A stretch of 64,000 nt of DNA from Alteromonas sp. IB21 (GTDB taxonomy: Bacteria; Pseudomonadota; Gammaproteobacteria; Enterobacterales; Alteromonadaceae): positions 104,478-168,477 of the forward strand of contig NZ_JAEFCD010000006.1 of NCBI RefSeq assembly GCF_016405965.1, written 5' to 3'. Under the pieces are notes generated by a model that worked only from the letters and a program-made list of their open reading frames with translations, made no database searches and was not told the origin of the DNA. Positions 50,044 to 59,570 of the stretch are shown in pieces. Both the position numbers and the translations under genes were made by a program. The stretch's first letter is position 1, and every line of letters begins with the position of its first letter.

Positions 50044-52437
50044 TTAGACATTTACAACGTTTGTTGCAAATTCGGCCTGTAGAAACTCCATTAGCTCTTC
50101 TAAGCTAAGAGGTTTACTGAAGTAAAAGCCTTGCATAGCACGAGCACCAATTTTCTTTGCAAAATTGACCTGTTCAGCAGTTTCTAATCCCTCGAGAGTA
50201 CAAGGCATTCCCAGCTTTTCGCACATTGAGACTACGTTTTCAATAATTAGCGACCTTCGTATTTCACTTTTCGTTTCAAGGGGAAACTCTGGCAGCAGTG
50301 AACGGTCTATCTTGATCGAATCATAGGTCTCGTCTGCAAGTTCTGAGATACATGAGAAGCCGGTACCAAAATCATCAATTGAAATGGTAACGCCTAGCTG
50401 CTTGATGGCTGCTAGTACCTCTCGCGCTTTTTCATTTTGTAATGTTGATTCCGTGATTTCTATCACAACTCGTTTTGCAGAAATATTATGAAATGCGAAG
50501 CGCTCTGCAAACAGGCCAACGACCCCTGAATTCTGAAGTTGAACCGCAGACATATTTACGTTAAATCTTACGTTTGAGAAGCCCCAGCCATCAATGGTTT
50601 TAATTGCAAAGCACACCTCATCCAACATTAATAAACCGATGTCATGTATGTAATTTGAGTGCTCTGCAATGGGAATAAACTTATCGGGGCTAATAGGGCC
50701 GTGACTTGGAATGTACCATCTGGCAAGCGCTTCAATGGCGATTATTTCCCCTTTAGCCCCGATAATGGGCTGATAATAGGCGGTAATTTGTTTATTCTGG
50801 ATTGCGCTTTTTAACCCTTGCTGGATAAATAGTCGATACTCTATATTTTTAGATAAATTTTCATTGAATACGACCGTGTTATTTTTTCCATTTTGTTTAG
50901 CTGAAAACATAGCTATGTCAGCATTTTTCAATAAATCAACGGCAGATATGTTACCTGTCGAGGTGGCGACGCCTATACTTGCCGAGATATTAAAGCTGCC
51001 GGATGATGTTTTAAAAGATTTGCTAAAACACATCGACAGTCTGGAAGTCACGATACTTAAGTGCTTTTCACATGTAGTACCCGTAACAACAACAAACTCA
51101 TCTCCACCGAACCTAAAGACAGAGTCATCTTGCCGAATTGCTGCTTTGAAACGGCTGGCACAGGTTCTGAGTATTTGATCTCCTACTTCGTGGCCATGGG
51201 TGTCGTTAATGAGTTTAAACTCATCAATATCGATAAAAATGATTGAAAATGGTGCGCACGACTCGCTGAATGTTTCCACTATATTATTTAAATGGTTTCG
51301 ATTACCAACACTGGTGAGCGCATCGGTAAATGCTAAAAGCTTTAATTGGTTTTCTGATGACTTGAGATCTGACACATCGGTCAGAATAGCAACAAAGTGA
51401 GTTTCTCCACTGCCATTATCGAAAGACGTGACCGACATAACCAAATGATACCTACGCCCTTCGTTTACAATGGTGAGGTCGGTTCTTAGTCCATCAATTA
51501 GGTAATCTGGACGGGGGTCGTGTTTGCGCTCTTTGGGAAAGATTTTATTTATATATTGCGAGATAAGCTTGCCCGGCTCGCAGCCAAGTATTTCGCACAA
51601 CGCTTTGTTAACCTTGACTATTGACCCGTTCGCATCACAAACCAGCACCCCTTCTTTAATTTCACTAACAACCCGATCTGCTATAGTCAGGTTAGACTGG
51701 GCATGTTGCAGGATTGAAATATCCTGAATAGCACCAATTTGCACATAGTCCTTTTTCCACACTACATCAGATAAAACAACCTGGTACCAACGAGTTTCTC
51801 TTCCAGCAATTTTTAACTGCAGCGTTGTTAAATAATTTGTCTTGAGCCTTATTGCTTCTGCAACTTCCAAGCGCTGCTCGTCAGTAAACAAAGAGAGGAA
51901 TTTCTCTACGGTCAGCTTTCTAGGAAAATCAAAAAGGTTATCCACACTCTCAATGACTATAGAGCGAGAGGCGCTATCAATTTCTAGTACGCCCAACTTT
52001 GCCATCTCTGACGCCATGGCAAAACGGCGGTTTGATGAGGCAAGTTCACGCTCTATTCTTTTTCTCTCGAGGGCAACCAATATCGTGGTTGTTAATGACA
52101 ATGCGCCATAGGGTTTAACCAGATAGCCATAGGGCGACACCTTTAAGGCATTAGAGATGGTGGTGTCGTCACAATATGAGGTGGTAAAAACGATAGGAAT
52201 AGCGAACTGTTTAGCGACCAACTTCGCGATGTCGATACCCGATTCATGTGAGCCGAGGTTTATATCCATGAGGATTAAATCAGGGCTTTCTTTTTCTATT
52301 AACGCAAAAAGTTGTTCGGCATTTATCGCAGTGCCTAAGACCCGTATATCAGCTTCTGCGAGTATCTTTTGGATATTCATAATCTCGACGAGACTGTCTT
52401 CGACTATGACTACTGAGGGCGTCATTATTTTTGTCAC
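50044..52437 (-). CDS. Response regulator with PAS, GGDEF and EAL domains (c-di-GMP turnover)
   Basis: 797 residues. REC domain (about 6-125) with phospho-acceptor D58 in LILMDINLG and KPYGALSL; two PAS-like regions (about 135-245 and 255-365); GGDEF domain with the intact motif at 444-448 (RFGGDEF); EAL domain with E569-A-L, DDFGTGFS and KIDRSLL. Both catalytic motifs are intact, so it could make or degrade c-di-GMP. It starts 4 bases after the phytochrome kinase stop, so it is very probably that kinase's phosphorylation target and output. Confidence 0.92.
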   Translation of the reverse strand: MTKIMTPSVVIVEDSLVEIMNIQKILAEADIRVLGTAINAEQLFALIEKESPDLILMDINLGSHESGIDIAKLVAKQFAIPIVFTTSYCDDTTISNALKVSPYGYLVKPYGALSLTTTILVALERKRIERELASSNRRFAMASEMAKLGVLEIDSASRSIVIESVDNLFDFPRKLTVEKFLSLFTDEQRLEVAEAIRLKTNYLTTLQLKIAGRETRWYQVVLSDVVWKKDYVQIGAIQDISILQHAQSNLTIADRVVSEIKEGVLVCDANGSIVKVNKALCEILGCEPGKLISQYINKIFPKERKHDPRPDYLIDGLRTDLTIVNEGRRYHLVMSVTSFDNGSGETHFVAILTDVSDLKSSENQLKLLAFTDALTSVGNRNHLNNIVETFSESCAPFSIIFIDIDEFKLINDTHGHEVGDQILRTCASRFKAAIRQDDSVFRFGGDEFVVVTGTTCEKHLSIVTSRLSMCFSKSFKTSSGSFNISASIGVATSTGNISAVDLLKNADIAMFSAKQNGKNNTVVFNENLSKNIEYRLFIQQGLKSAIQNKQITAYYQPIIGAKGEIIAIEALARWYIPSHGPISPDKFIPIAEHSNYIHDIGLLMLDEVCFAIKTIDGWGFSNVRFNVNMSAVQLQNSGVVGLFAERFAFHNISAKRVVIEITESTLQNEKAREVLAAIKQLGVTISIDDFGTGFSCISELADETYDSIKIDRSLLPEFPLETKSEIRRSLIIENVVSMCEKLGMPCTLEGLETAEQVNFAKKIGARAMQGFYFSKPLSLEELMEFLQAEFATNVVNV

Positions 52438-52441
52438 TGCA

Positions 52442-55003
52442 TCACACCTTAAAGCCGAGGGCTTCTATTGATTGTCTCAGAAGCCCAGTATCGACAGGTT
52501 TTGTTAGTACCGTCACATCTTTAAGCTCGTCGGGTAACTCAATTGCGGCGCCGTAACCCGTGATAAAGATAAATGGGATAGATAGTTTCGCTATTTCCAC
52601 TCCCAACTGGAAGGTATTCTCGTGACCCAAATGAACGTCTAAAAACATCATTGATGGTCGACTTTTCGCCAGTGCAGCTCGGACACTGGCAATGTCGCCA
52701 AAAATTTCAATTTGCTCGAGCCCCATTTTTTTGAGGTGCTTTTTCAAATCTAGAGAAATGAGTAAGTTATCTTCAACAATAAAGGCACTAGAAAGCGGCT
52801 TAGGACTCTCTATTTTATTAGCTTTAATAGTTCTGTTGTTACCTTCATCTTGTTCATCAATGAGATAAGCTTCTTCGAACTCTATATACTTGCTAGGTAT
52901 CAAAAACTCTGCGGTGAGGCCCGTTGTCGTTGGCTTAATTTCAGCTCGGCCTTTTAGCTCATGTGGAATAACAGATTTAATAACCGTCATTCCAAAACTA
53001 TCTTCCCCTAGACTATGTAAAGGAGGACCACCAAGTTCTTCCCAGAATATCTTGCAGCCCCTATTATCGAGCTCCCAAGTGATTGACACCCTGCCATCGT
53101 TACTTGTTGCGCTTAACGCACCGTATTTTGCAGCATTAGTGATCATTTCATGGAAAACAAGGACAATAGGCGTTACTGCATATGGCTTTAATTTTATCTC
53201 AGGCCCTTCAATATGGAACGATGATTCGTTGACCATGTACGCCTTCAGTTCGTTATTGAGCAATTGTCTAAAATATATACTGTTGTATGAAGCGTGAGTG
53301 AGTTGATCGTGACCTAAAGCCAACGCAGAAATTCGCGACGACAGAGAGCTTACAAATTCATTGATATTCTTTTTATGCTGAGACGTTTGCCCGATGATAG
53401 CGCTTACTAAGTTTAAGATATTTCTAACGCGATGGTTAAGTTCCCCTATGAGTAGCTCCAGCCTTTTTTTAGCCTCTCGCTGTAACGCTTCTTTCTCATG
53501 TAAATGGCGGATTGTCAGCTCCATAACACCAAGGCGAATAGATTTAGCCCGTTCTATGTCTAGTGTCGTCCACGGAATCGACTTAAATTCATTATATTCG
53601 ATCCATTTGTCAAAACTCGCTCTCGGAGTAAGTATCTTCTCTTGCCCTTTTTGTTCAACTCGCTTTTCTGGATTACCTGCCCATGTCACTTGCTCGACAA
53701 CTGAGTTTCTGAAAAGGAATATGTAATCCATAGGTTGGCTTGATATCTTAAGCGCTAGTACACCGGCAACCTTTCCACCAGAAAAATCACCGCCACAGTC
53801 AGCCAAACTATCAAATTGATGTATTTCTTCTTCCGGAAGCCGCCTCAAGATAGCGGTAAGGCGCAGAATACTCTCCTCATCGAGGGCAGAACCTGCTCTG
53901 GTATATTCACCACTGAAAATGCAGCCTACACCATCTATATCAATAAGGGTTTTTAAGAGAGCCAACTGCTCAACTATCGCGTTAGTAATTGGACCTCCAT
54001 GGGAAAAGTTACTTAAAACTCGTGCGAAGGTTGAGTTTGCTTGTTCACTCACTCTTATCCGTTCTGTAACTAGCCGTCGAGAAAGCTCAAGCGAGAACAT
54101 TTCAGCGAATAACTCTAATTGCGATACGAGCCTGCTGGGCACTACTTTTGGGCTATTGTGGTGGCATGCAATTAACCCCCAGAGCTCTCCCTCAACAATG
54201 AGCGATATCGACATGGATGCTCCAACACCCATGTTTTTCAGATATTGTATATGCACTTCAGAGACCGCTCTGAGACGAGACAACGATAGGTCAATGTGCC
54301 GAGCTTTGTTCTCATCTCTCCCTAAGATCTCATGCGTTACACCGTGAACGTCAGATATAGTTCTTATGAGGTTTTTCTTGTACAGCTGCCGAGCTTGGCG
54401 AGGGATATCTGAGGCAGGGTATCGAAGCCCTAGAAATGGCGGCATATCGCTGGATGTTGACTCAGCAACGACTTCCCCGGCTCCATCGGCAAGGAATTGA
54501 TACACCATAACCCTATCAAAGCCCGTTGCGGTGCGAACGCTTTGAGCAAGGCCAGAATAAAGCTCATCGAGTTCAGAGAACATTGTCATCTGAATCATCA
54601 ACGCCTCAATGACACTTTCAAATTTTCGCGAAGACTCACTATTTTCAAACTCAAGTACAAGATAGCCGTCGCTTTGATGAACACATAAATCAAATGTATT
54701 GTCGGAAAAAGGGACAGAAACCGAATAGAGATAGGCTGCTTTACCAAGAATGATTGCCTGGCTTTGCGCGCCTTTTATAGAATGGACCAGACTCCTATCT
54801 AAGATACTCCAAAGAGAAGTACCGATTAATTCACTTGTACTTTTTTTAAGAAATGGGGAGGCATTCTTTGATAGATATTCAATTGTTCCGGACCTATCTA
54901 GGATAACCATAAATCCATGGTTCTGTATTTTTCCTAGTAGGTGTATGGGCTCTTTGTCACACTGCGTTATTAGTGAAGATAGTTCTTTAGTGTCGCTGCT
55001 CAT
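52442..55003 (-). CDS. Bacteriophytochrome hybrid histidine kinase (PAS-GAF-PHY-HWE-REC)
   Basis: Red/far-red light receptor of 853 residues. Biliverdin-attachment Cys15 lies in CDKEPIHLLGKIQNHG; GAF has RYPASDIPRQAR (D199) and LRAVSEVHIQYLKNMG (H251). The PHY tongue markers are W441-A-G and PRASF (460-464). An HWE/HisKA_2 kinase follows: ELNHRVRN with phospho-acceptor H524, N-box HEMITNAAKYGA and WEELGGPP. A C-terminal REC domain (about 738-850) has D789 in FLDVHLG. The usual P-G in EPIHxPG is replaced by L-G and IQPHG reads IQNHG. No heme oxygenase is adjacent. Confidence 0.94.
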   Translation of the reverse strand: MSSDTKELSSLITQCDKEPIHLLGKIQNHGFMVILDRSGTIEYLSKNASPFLKKSTSELIGTSLWSILDRSLVHSIKGAQSQAIILGKAAYLYSVSVPFSDNTFDLCVHQSDGYLVLEFENSESSRKFESVIEALMIQMTMFSELDELYSGLAQSVRTATGFDRVMVYQFLADGAGEVVAESTSSDMPPFLGLRYPASDIPRQARQLYKKNLIRTISDVHGVTHEILGRDENKARHIDLSLSRLRAVSEVHIQYLKNMGVGASMSISLIVEGELWGLIACHHNSPKVVPSRLVSQLELFAEMFSLELSRRLVTERIRVSEQANSTFARVLSNFSHGGPITNAIVEQLALLKTLIDIDGVGCIFSGEYTRAGSALDEESILRLTAILRRLPEEEIHQFDSLADCGGDFSGGKVAGVLALKISSQPMDYIFLFRNSVVEQVTWAGNPEKRVEQKGQEKILTPRASFDKWIEYNEFKSIPWTTLDIERAKSIRLGVMELTIRHLHEKEALQREAKKRLELLIGELNHRVRNILNLVSAIIGQTSQHKKNINEFVSSLSSRISALALGHDQLTHASYNSIYFRQLLNNELKAYMVNESSFHIEGPEIKLKPYAVTPIVLVFHEMITNAAKYGALSATSNDGRVSITWELDNRGCKIFWEELGGPPLHSLGEDSFGMTVIKSVIPHELKGRAEIKPTTTGLTAEFLIPSKYIEFEEAYLIDEQDEGNNRTIKANKIESPKPLSSAFIVEDNLLISLDLKKHLKKMGLEQIEIFGDIASVRAALAKSRPSMMFLDVHLGHENTFQLGVEIAKLSIPFIFITGYGAAIELPDELKDVTVLTKPVDTGLLRQSIEALGFKV

Positions 55004-55273
55004 AAAACGCCATTTTGTTGTTTACTCGTTTGCTTGCTATAAATCTGTGGGTTGAGGCTGCATCACATCATTGAACTTCTGTTTACTGATACGGCTGTGC
55101 ACAAAGCATCCCGAACATGTTTTTAACCTGGTGCTATAAAGTTATAGCCCACTCCCCAAGATAAAGATATTTTTATGCGGATATATTAATATAGCTAAGA
55201 AACTACACCACAACACGCGCAGAGCCGTTTTTGCCTGAGCGTGATGAATTCAGACAAGAACGCTGCTACTTCT

Positions 55274-56125
55274 CTATTTTCCCTTATTGTCGCTTGACAG
55301 CAGGTTTGTTCCCCCGTGGTCGTCACCGGTATTCTCGAAAAACTCCGCTTCAAGGCATTGGTCAATAACCGCCTGCTCATGCTCAGTAAATGCACTTGTA
55401 AAGTTTTCATATTGGATGCCTACTTTTGCTTTGTGGGAGGGCGCTATCTGTGCATTTGAGCGTTTTAACTGCTCGGTAAAATCTGCGATTGAAATGCGAT
55501 TGTACGTGTAGATGCCTGGTATGTTTGAAGACGACGTCGGTGACAATAAGTCGTCATGTTCCAACATAAACGCATGTTTAAATACCGCCTGCGATTTTGT
55601 AAAACATGCGGTAGGACTTCTCAACACTGCAGCTTCCGGAAGCGCTTTAATACGAACATTTTTTCCATCAGAAGAGCGCTGCCAGGTTACACCACAAACG
55701 CTAACGTAAAATGCATCCGTTTGATTTGCGACCTCTTGGCGAGCGAGCGAAGAATTACCACCTAAATTTTGAAGTTCTTTGAGGACGCGGGGAAGTGATT
55801 CAAGAGACATATTTTCAATGGTAATCGCACCTGAGTTAGACTGATAAGTGAGTTTTAGCGTGTTTTCTAAGTAATACACCTGTCCTGTATCGCGCCAAAT
55901 CGAAACCGCATCACCAGTATGCTTGTTCAAAGGAGCTATCGCCGCATCCCGAGCTTTAAAACGTTTAAATATCTTAGCAAGCAAAATTGAGGCCTTATCA
56001 TCTGATATCCTATCCTCTTTTACTTGCTGGCAGGGCTTCTGTGCAAGCCCTGCCAGCGATTCTAAACACTTTTTAATGTAGCCTTGATTCACGCTCGAAA
56101 TTAAATTCCCACTTAGTGCTAGCAT
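55274..56125 (-). CDS. Hypothetical protein, 283 residues
   Basis: Soluble, no signal peptide or membrane helix. Segments of note: CLESLAGLAQKPCQQV, SGAITIENMSLESLPRVLKEL, VSVCGVTWQRSSDGKNVRIKALP and FMLEHDDLLSP. The middle reads as mixed beta/alpha, and the C terminus is acidic and probably flexible. It lies between a terminator (56221-56249) and the phytochrome gene on the same strand, 270 bases ahead of the latter. No family recognised; a link to light signalling is only positional. Confidence 0.6.
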   Translation of the reverse strand: MLALSGNLISSVNQGYIKKCLESLAGLAQKPCQQVKEDRISDDKASILLAKIFKRFKARDAAIAPLNKHTGDAVSIWRDTGQVYYLENTLKLTYQSNSGAITIENMSLESLPRVLKELQNLGGNSSLARQEVANQTDAFYVSVCGVTWQRSSDGKNVRIKALPEAAVLRSPTACFTKSQAVFKHAFMLEHDDLLSPTSSSNIPGIYTYNRISIADFTEQLKRSNAQIAPSHKAKVGIQYENFTSAFTEHEQAVIDQCLEAEFFENTGDDHGGTNLLSSDNKGK

Positions 56126-56220
56126 TGCGTGAGACTATGTAATTGAGCAAGCCCTTGTTAAAAAATGATTGCCACATGTTTGTTAAAGCTAAAACATGAG
56201 GTTTTGCTTTGGATAGAAAA

Positions 56221-56249
56221 CGAAAAAGCTCTGGATTAACCAGAGCTTT
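56221..56249 (-). terminator. Terminator after ybaB
   Basis: AAAGCTCTGG (56225-56234) / CCAGAGCTTT (56240-56249), ATTAA loop. On the minus strand it is followed by TTCGTTTTC. It separates dnaX-ybaB from the inserted light-sensing genes. Confidence 0.85.
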
Positions 56250-56320
56250 CAGAACCACTTCCCCTATTTGCCCCCTAACTTTTTACAAAGCTAGAGACCA
56301 GTAAATAAGGAGTTTGTAGC

Positions 56321-56647
56321 TTAAAACGGCATTTTGAAGCCAGGAGGAAGCGGCATGCCGCCAGTAACATCACCCATTTTCTCTTTGCTTGTTTCTTGAA
56401 CACGGCGAACGGCGTCATTAAACGCTGCTGCGACTAAGTCTTCAACCATGTCTTTATCGTCGTCCATTAATGACTCGTCAATGTCCACTCGACGCACGTT
56501 GTGGTTACACGTCATGGTTACCTTCACCATACCGGCACCTGCTTCGCCAGTAACTTCTAGTTTAGCTAAGTCATCTTGAACTTTTTGCATGCGCTCTTGC
56601 ATCTGCTGCGCCTGCTTCATGATATTGCCCATTCCACCTTTAAACAT
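56321..56647 (-). CDS. ybaB: YbaB/EbfC nucleoid-associated protein
   Basis: 108 residues, DNA-binding dimer of the YbaB/EbfC family. Start [20 protein letters not shown] and core [24 protein letters not shown] match. It follows dnaX by 38 bases, the standard order. Unlike in E. coli, recR does not follow directly. Confidence 0.95.
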   Translation of the reverse strand: MFKGGMGNIMKQAQQMQERMQKVQDDLAKLEVTGEAGAGMVKVTMTCNHNVRRVDIDESLMDDDKDMVEDLVAAAFNDAVRRVQETSKEKMGDVTGGMPLPPGFKMPF

Positions 56648-56685
56648 AATATTTGTCTCGCTTCGTTTTGGTGTTAATAATTATG

Positions 56686-59529
56686 CTATCGCGCTTTAAC
56701 CGTATCGGTTAGCACTGACGCATCGAAAGTCGATAGCAATGATTGAATTGTTTCGTCGGTTTTAATGACCGTATGTGCATGCGCGTGGCGCATGGCATGA
56801 ATCTCTTGTTGTAACGCAAAAGGTGTCGAGGATGGTTCACCTAGCGTAATATTTACCTCTACGTTTTCACCTAAACCATGATGTATTGCGTCAACTAACT
56901 GTTTTTTCGCGCTGTCATTAAGTAAGTGCGTCTGACTGTTGTCAATTTCAAGGGATACTTGGTTACCATTTCGAGAAAATGAGGCGTGCAAAACCAGCTG
57001 TTTAAGTAACCCAGCGACCGGCATCTGCTCAACAAGGTTACTCCACTCATCTATTTGACTTGCGTGAATTAACTTACTTCCATCGTTTAAGTAAGCATTT
57101 AATTTACCACTATAAGTGCTGCTGAGGGGCGTATCAAAATCGAGCGCATCACGCACAAAAGAACGATCCCCTATATCTCCCCGCTGCTCGGGAAGCGGGA
57201 TATTTGGGCTTGTATTATTATCTACAAAGGTTTCTGCATCGTCGTAATTTTCGAAATGCTGTGGCGGTGCATTATCAAATTCAGTCGCCCACGGCGGTGC
57301 GTCTTGTGGCTGAGGCTCAAGGCTCGGTTGTGCACTGACTTCATCGTTTGAAAAAGGCATATCCTCTTCAAAATCATCAAGCGCAAAGTCATTTGTTTCA
57401 GCCGCATTATCGCTTAGAGGTTCTCTATTAATATAAGCTGATGCAGTGTTACGTAGGGCTGCGGCGCTCGCGATATGTTCACTGTTACTGAGCGCTTCGC
57501 TTGTTGCAGTGGCTTGAATGCCATTATTCGCATTCTGTCCCCTGTTGTTACTCTCGTCTAGAGTATTGAAATTTTGCTCTGTATTGTTCTTTAGCTCAAG
57601 GCTATCATCGCGCTCAAGGCTAGTTTCACGCTCAAGGCTACTTTCACGCTCAAGGCTACTTTCACGCTCAAGGCTGTTGTCATTCTCCTGCTTTGAACCA
57701 GCATTTAGTTCAGGGGGCGCTGATGCAGCGTTGACGTCTGAGATAGGGTCTGTTGCACGATCTGAGAACGTATTTTTTGATGCCGCGGCCTTACTTCTGG
57801 CAAAACGAGCCTGAATATCGCTCGCACTCTCTCCTGCAGCGTTAGCAGCCTTACTATTTTGAACGTCGGCGTCTTGGGCTTTCTTCTGCTTAAGTTTTTG
57901 ACGCAAAGCCAACATATCAGCCGTCGACGTTAGCTGCTCTTCCGCCGATAAAGGTGGTTGTACTTCATCACTTCTCACCTCACTACCTGTGCTGAGCGCT
58001 CCCAACTCAAATTCATCGCTGGACTGAATGTGAGCCCTTTCGTGTTGAAAGGGTTCACTGTAACGAAGGGTATCGCTTGCATCATAAGGAGTGACATCTC
58101 CCGACTGCGGTGGCATTTCGTCCATGTATGCATCTAGAGGCGGCTCATCGAGAGTATTTTCGGTTTCCGCTGGTACGTTAATATTCTCAAAGGCAAGTTC
58201 TGGATCGGAAACAGCTGGAGTGTATGAACGCGTTGCGCTAACGTCTTCGCCATGGGTGATTTGTTGTTGTGAAACGACGTCAGGGGAGGGTTGCTCCTGT
58301 GTTACTGCTGCAGGAGTTTCGCTTATTGGCGCTTCCTCCTGCTTACCGACGTTTCCCAGGCCACCACTGGAAGAAGCATGATCTACGGGTAAACTATGCT
58401 CGCTCCTCCCGTTTTCAATTTCGCTTGTCGTGTCAGCAATAGGCACTTGTGGCGCAAATGACATCATGCGCATCAACGTCATTTCGAAAGCGCTCCTACC
58501 ATCGGACGCGAACGGCAGGTCTTTTCTACCTTGCAATGCAATTTGATAAAGTAACTGCACTTGCTCAACAGGAATAGTTTTGGCTAATTGGTATATTGCT
58601 TTCGCGGATGTAGTTTCTAACTTACACGCTTCAGGCACCCACTGGGTCAACGCGATTTGATGTAACAAGCTGGCAAGTTCGCCGTGCACGTTATCATAGT
58701 CTGGCGCCTGCTCTGCAATATCATTAACCAACTGAAGTACTTCCGCAGGACTTTTGCTAACAACCGCATGCACTACTTTAAGTAGTTGGTTTTTATCCAT
58801 CAAACCCAGCATGTCAGTGACGACAGATGCCAGAACCTGATTTCCACCTTGTGCAATAGCTTGATCAGTCAAACTGAGCGCATCACGCATGCTGCCTTGC
58901 GCCGCACGAGCCAGCAGCGCTAAAGCCGATTGCTCAAAGGGCAACTGCTCTTGTTGAAGAATATGTTGTAGCTGTCCGACTATTTGTTCTCGCGACATTG
59001 CCTTCAGATTAAACTGCAAGCATCGCGATAAAATCGTTATAGGGAGCTTTTGTGGATCGGTTGTCGCCAACAAGAACTTTACATGAGGCGGAGGCTCTTC
59101 CAGCGTTTTCAACAACGCATTGAAGCTGTGTTTAGAAAGCATGTGTACCTCATCGATAAGGTACACTTTGTAACGGCCGCGAGTGGGTCTATACTGAACA
59201 TTATCAAGAAGTTCGCGAGTGTCCTCGACTTTCGTTCTTGAAGCCGCGTCAATCTCGAGTAAGTCTACGTAATTGCCCTGCTCTATTTCTTTACAGGTAT
59301 TACATTCTCCACAAGGGTTGGCACCTTGCCCCTCTTCGCAGTTAAGGCTTTTAGAAAAAATACGCGCAATTGTGGTTTTACCTACGCCCCGCGTACCGGT
59401 AAACAAATAAGCGTGATGTAGACGATCGTTATCCAAAGCATTTGAAATGGCAGAGACGACATGTTCCTGACCCACAAGCTCACTGAACTTACCTGGACGC
59501 CACTTCCTTGCTAGTACCTGATAACTCAT
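56686..59529 (-). CDS. dnaX: DNA polymerase III subunits tau/gamma
   Basis: Clamp-loader ATPase and replisome organiser. 947 residues, much longer than E. coli DnaX (643). The N-terminal AAA+ module has Walker A GTRGVGKTT, zinc cysteines (CEEGQGANPCGECNTC), LIDEVHML and the SRC segment LPITILSRCLQF. The C-terminal tau domain starts at about 795. The extra length is a low-complexity acidic linker (about 370-790) that includes an 18-base tandem repeat. No A AAA AAG-type slippery site was noticed near the Lys-rich LKQKKAQD stretch, so gamma production by frameshift is not supported here. Confidence 0.94.
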   Translation of the reverse strand: MSYQVLARKWRPGKFSELVGQEHVVSAISNALDNDRLHHAYLFTGTRGVGKTTIARIFSKSLNCEEGQGANPCGECNTCKEIEQGNYVDLLEIDAASRTKVEDTRELLDNVQYRPTRGRYKVYLIDEVHMLSKHSFNALLKTLEEPPPHVKFLLATTDPQKLPITILSRCLQFNLKAMSREQIVGQLQHILQQEQLPFEQSALALLARAAQGSMRDALSLTDQAIAQGGNQVLASVVTDMLGLMDKNQLLKVVHAVVSKSPAEVLQLVNDIAEQAPDYDNVHGELASLLHQIALTQWVPEACKLETTSAKAIYQLAKTIPVEQVQLLYQIALQGRKDLPFASDGRSAFEMTLMRMMSFAPQVPIADTTSEIENGRSEHSLPVDHASSSGGLGNVGKQEEAPISETPAAVTQEQPSPDVVSQQQITHGEDVSATRSYTPAVSDPELAFENINVPAETENTLDEPPLDAYMDEMPPQSGDVTPYDASDTLRYSEPFQHERAHIQSSDEFELGALSTGSEVRSDEVQPPLSAEEQLTSTADMLALRQKLKQKKAQDADVQNSKAANAAGESASDIQARFARSKAAASKNTFSDRATDPISDVNAASAPPELNAGSKQENDNSLERESSLERESSLERETSLERDDSLELKNNTEQNFNTLDESNNRGQNANNGIQATATSEALSNSEHIASAAALRNTASAYINREPLSDNAAETNDFALDDFEEDMPFSNDEVSAQPSLEPQPQDAPPWATEFDNAPPQHFENYDDAETFVDNNTSPNIPLPEQRGDIGDRSFVRDALDFDTPLSSTYSGKLNAYLNDGSKLIHASQIDEWSNLVEQMPVAGLLKQLVLHASFSRNGNQVSLEIDNSQTHLLNDSAKKQLVDAIHHGLGENVEVNITLGEPSSTPFALQQEIHAMRHAHAHTVIKTDETIQSLLSTFDASVLTDTVKAR
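57595..57684. repeat. 18-bp tandem repeat inside dnaX
   Basis: Five copies of an 18-base unit beginning CTCAAGGCT at 57595, 57613, 57631, 57649 and 57667; the third and fourth copies are identical. It encodes a six-residue unit S-L-E-R-(E/D)-(S/T/D) in the tau linker. In-frame length change by slippage is expected. Confidence 0.9.
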
Positions 59530-59570
59530 TATTACGTATTTCGCCTTTTGCTAGTTACGCTTTAAGACGA

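Noticed and set aside
55195..55410. 71-residue frame downstream of the 283-residue gene
   Set aside because: Overlaps that gene's 3' end in another frame; Arg/Thr/Cys-rich and without a start signal.
57595..57684. Possible CRISPR-like array
   Set aside because: Units are directly adjacent with no spacers and stay in the dnaX reading frame.
57518..57814. Plus-strand frame rich in SRSRLLSRSRLL over dnaX
   Set aside because: It is the antisense of the 18-base repeat in the DnaX linker and has no ribosome site.
57880..57920. Programmed frameshift site in dnaX for the gamma subunit
   Set aside because: The Lys-rich stretch reads with mixed AAG/AAA codons interrupted by CAG and no A AAA AAG heptamer was seen.
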